From Planctomycetaceae bacterium (GTDB lineage Bacteria > Planctomycetota > Planctomycetia > Planctomycetales > Planctomycetaceae): a stretch of 7,299 bases of DNA. A program made the translations under genes and the position numbers. The stretch is taken from positions 7,896 to 15,194 of the forward strand of contig DLVV01000288.1 of the NCBI GenBank assembly GCA_003445035.1. The letters run 5' to 3'. Positions within the stretch are counted from its first letter, which is position 1. The number at the start of each line of letters is the position of its first letter. Shown one piece after another: positions 6,394 to 7,299 of this stretch. The notes beneath the pieces were generated by a model that was not told where the DNA came from, ran no database searches, and was given only the letters and a program-made list of their open reading frames with translations.

Positions 6394-7299
6394 TCAGTCT
6401 TTTGCTCCGGGCTTGACGAGCACAACACCCTGCTTGGTGATCCGCGCGAACATCTCCCGGTACTTCATCGACCCGTCGTCGTCCCACCATTCGCTCGACA
6501 GGGGTGCGTCGTAGCTGAACGGCAGCAGTTTGCGCCGATCGGGCCGCACCATGAAGATCGATTCGTCGGGATTGGCGATGTTGTACATCCGGGTCCCGTT
6601 CTTGTAGGTCGTCTTGATGATCCACTTGGCCTGCTTGGGCAGTTTCTGTTTCTTGAGTCGTTCGAGTTGTTCGCGGTCGATCGAGACACCCAGACCCGGC
6701 TTTTCCGGAACAGGAATCAACCCGTTGATGGGGTCGATCCGCCTGGTGACAACGTCGTCCCGCCAGGTCTCGGCATCACAGTGCGTGTGCCAGGTGGCGG
6801 TCTTGAAGGCGGCGTGCATGTGAGCCGTCATCGTCCGCGTGATTTCACCGCCGACATTCTGGAGCATGAAGGGCAAGTCGAGTTCGCCGAAGAGACCGGC
6901 CTTGCGGATCGCTGTCCCGATCTTGGCGTGACCCATCATGTAACCGTCGGCGGCCCGTCGAACCACCTCGAACGTCGCACCCAACGGCGTGTGGTGGTAG
7001 AGGATCGGGACACGGACCCGGTTGCGGAGTTCCTTGTAGGCGTCGATGTCCTTCTCCAGCTTCGGATCCTCGAAGGCCCCGCAGATGGGGAAACGGGCCA
7101 TCCGGATCAGCAAATCGGGCGTATGATCGTCGGTGCCGCCCATGGTGACATCGAACTGGACCTTGAACCCCGGCGGAGCGACCTTCTGCATCGCCTCGAG
7201 TTGATCGAAGACGTTCTCGAAGGGCGAGAGATGGTACTTCAGCCAGGTGTAACCCCGTCGCGAGTACTGCTTGACGGCTTCGGCCATGTGGCTGGGGTC
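6394..7299 (-). CDS. Enolase-superfamily (mandelate racemase/muconate lactonizing-like) enzyme, C-terminal part
   Basis: The frame stays open to the right edge; the first ATG inside (7287) is preceded by in-frame codons for DPSH, so the N-terminal capping domain lies outside the window. Numbering from that Met: GYTWLKYHLSP (12-22) matches the strand with the KxK motif; VQFDVTMGG (43-51) supplies the first metal ligand Asp46; AFEDP (71-75) supplies Glu73; AKIG (121-124) and the closing GLIPVPEKPGLGVSID (189-204) match the superfamily barrel end. The family removes a proton alpha to a carboxylate using Mg2+, for example in sugar-acid dehydratases and racemases. Several key positions look altered: KxK is KYH, the third metal ligand position appears to be His99, and the usual His-Asp pair is not evident. 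About 85 residues follow the normal barrel end (KWIIKTTYKNG ... VLVKPGAKD). The superfamily call is firm; the substrate is unknown. Confidence 0.85.
   Translation of the reverse strand, partial: DPSHMAEAVKQYSRRGYTWLKYHLSPFENVFDQLEAMQKVAPPGFKVQFDVTMGGTDDHTPDLLIRMARFPICGAFEDPKLEKDIDAYKELRNRVRVPILYHHTPLGATFEVVRRAADGYMMGHAKIGTAIRKAGLFGELDLPFMLQNVGGEITRTMTAHMHAAFKTATWHTHCDAETWRDDVVTRRIDPINGLIPVPEKPGLGVSIDREQLERLKKQKLPKQAKWIIKTTYKNGTRMYNIANPDESIFMVRPDRRKLLPFSYDAPLSSEWWDDDGSMKYREMFARITKQGVVLVKPGAKD

Overview
This GC-rich window reads as chromosomal housekeeping and accessory DNA from a planctomycete-type bacterium. The assignment is an inference from gene character: a phosphofructokinase of a type I associate with planctomycetes, an HtrA-like protease with a widened PDZ domain, a divergent enolase-superfamily enzyme with a C-terminal extension, and large secreted proteins or lipoproteins of unknown function. 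There is no sign of phage, transposon, CRISPR or RNA genes.

Layout, left to right. The 3' end of a gene for a DUF3887-like domain protein enters from the left edge (+). A 90-bp gap holding a candidate extended -10 promoter leads to rpmA, ribosomal protein bL27 (+). Abutting it tail to tail with no gap is an exported S1C (HtrA/Deg-like) serine protease gene (-). Head to head with the protease lies a 6-phosphofructokinase gene (+), and the short space between them carries two good sigma70-like promoters on opposite strands whose -10 boxes overlap. The 3' end of the phosphofructokinase gene overlaps by 86 bp the 3' end of a long lipoprotein gene (-) built of about five repeats of one module. Upstream of the lipoprotein gene, on the same strand, come its own candidate promoter, a gene for a glycine-rich exported protein whose 3' part probably carries a frame change, and the C-terminal two thirds of an enolase-superfamily enzyme that runs off the right edge.

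The genes do not form an obvious pathway. They combine translation (bL27), central glycolysis (phosphofructokinase), envelope protein quality control (protease), two envelope or exported proteins of unknown role, and a probable sugar-acid or related enzyme. The three minus-strand genes on the right are separated by about 180 bp each, with promoter-like sequences in the gaps, so they are more likely separate units than a tight operon. I see no new defence or mobile system. The most interesting points are the bidirectional promoter, the repeat lipoprotein, the altered active-site residues of the enolase-family enzyme, and the probable frame change at 5604-5670.
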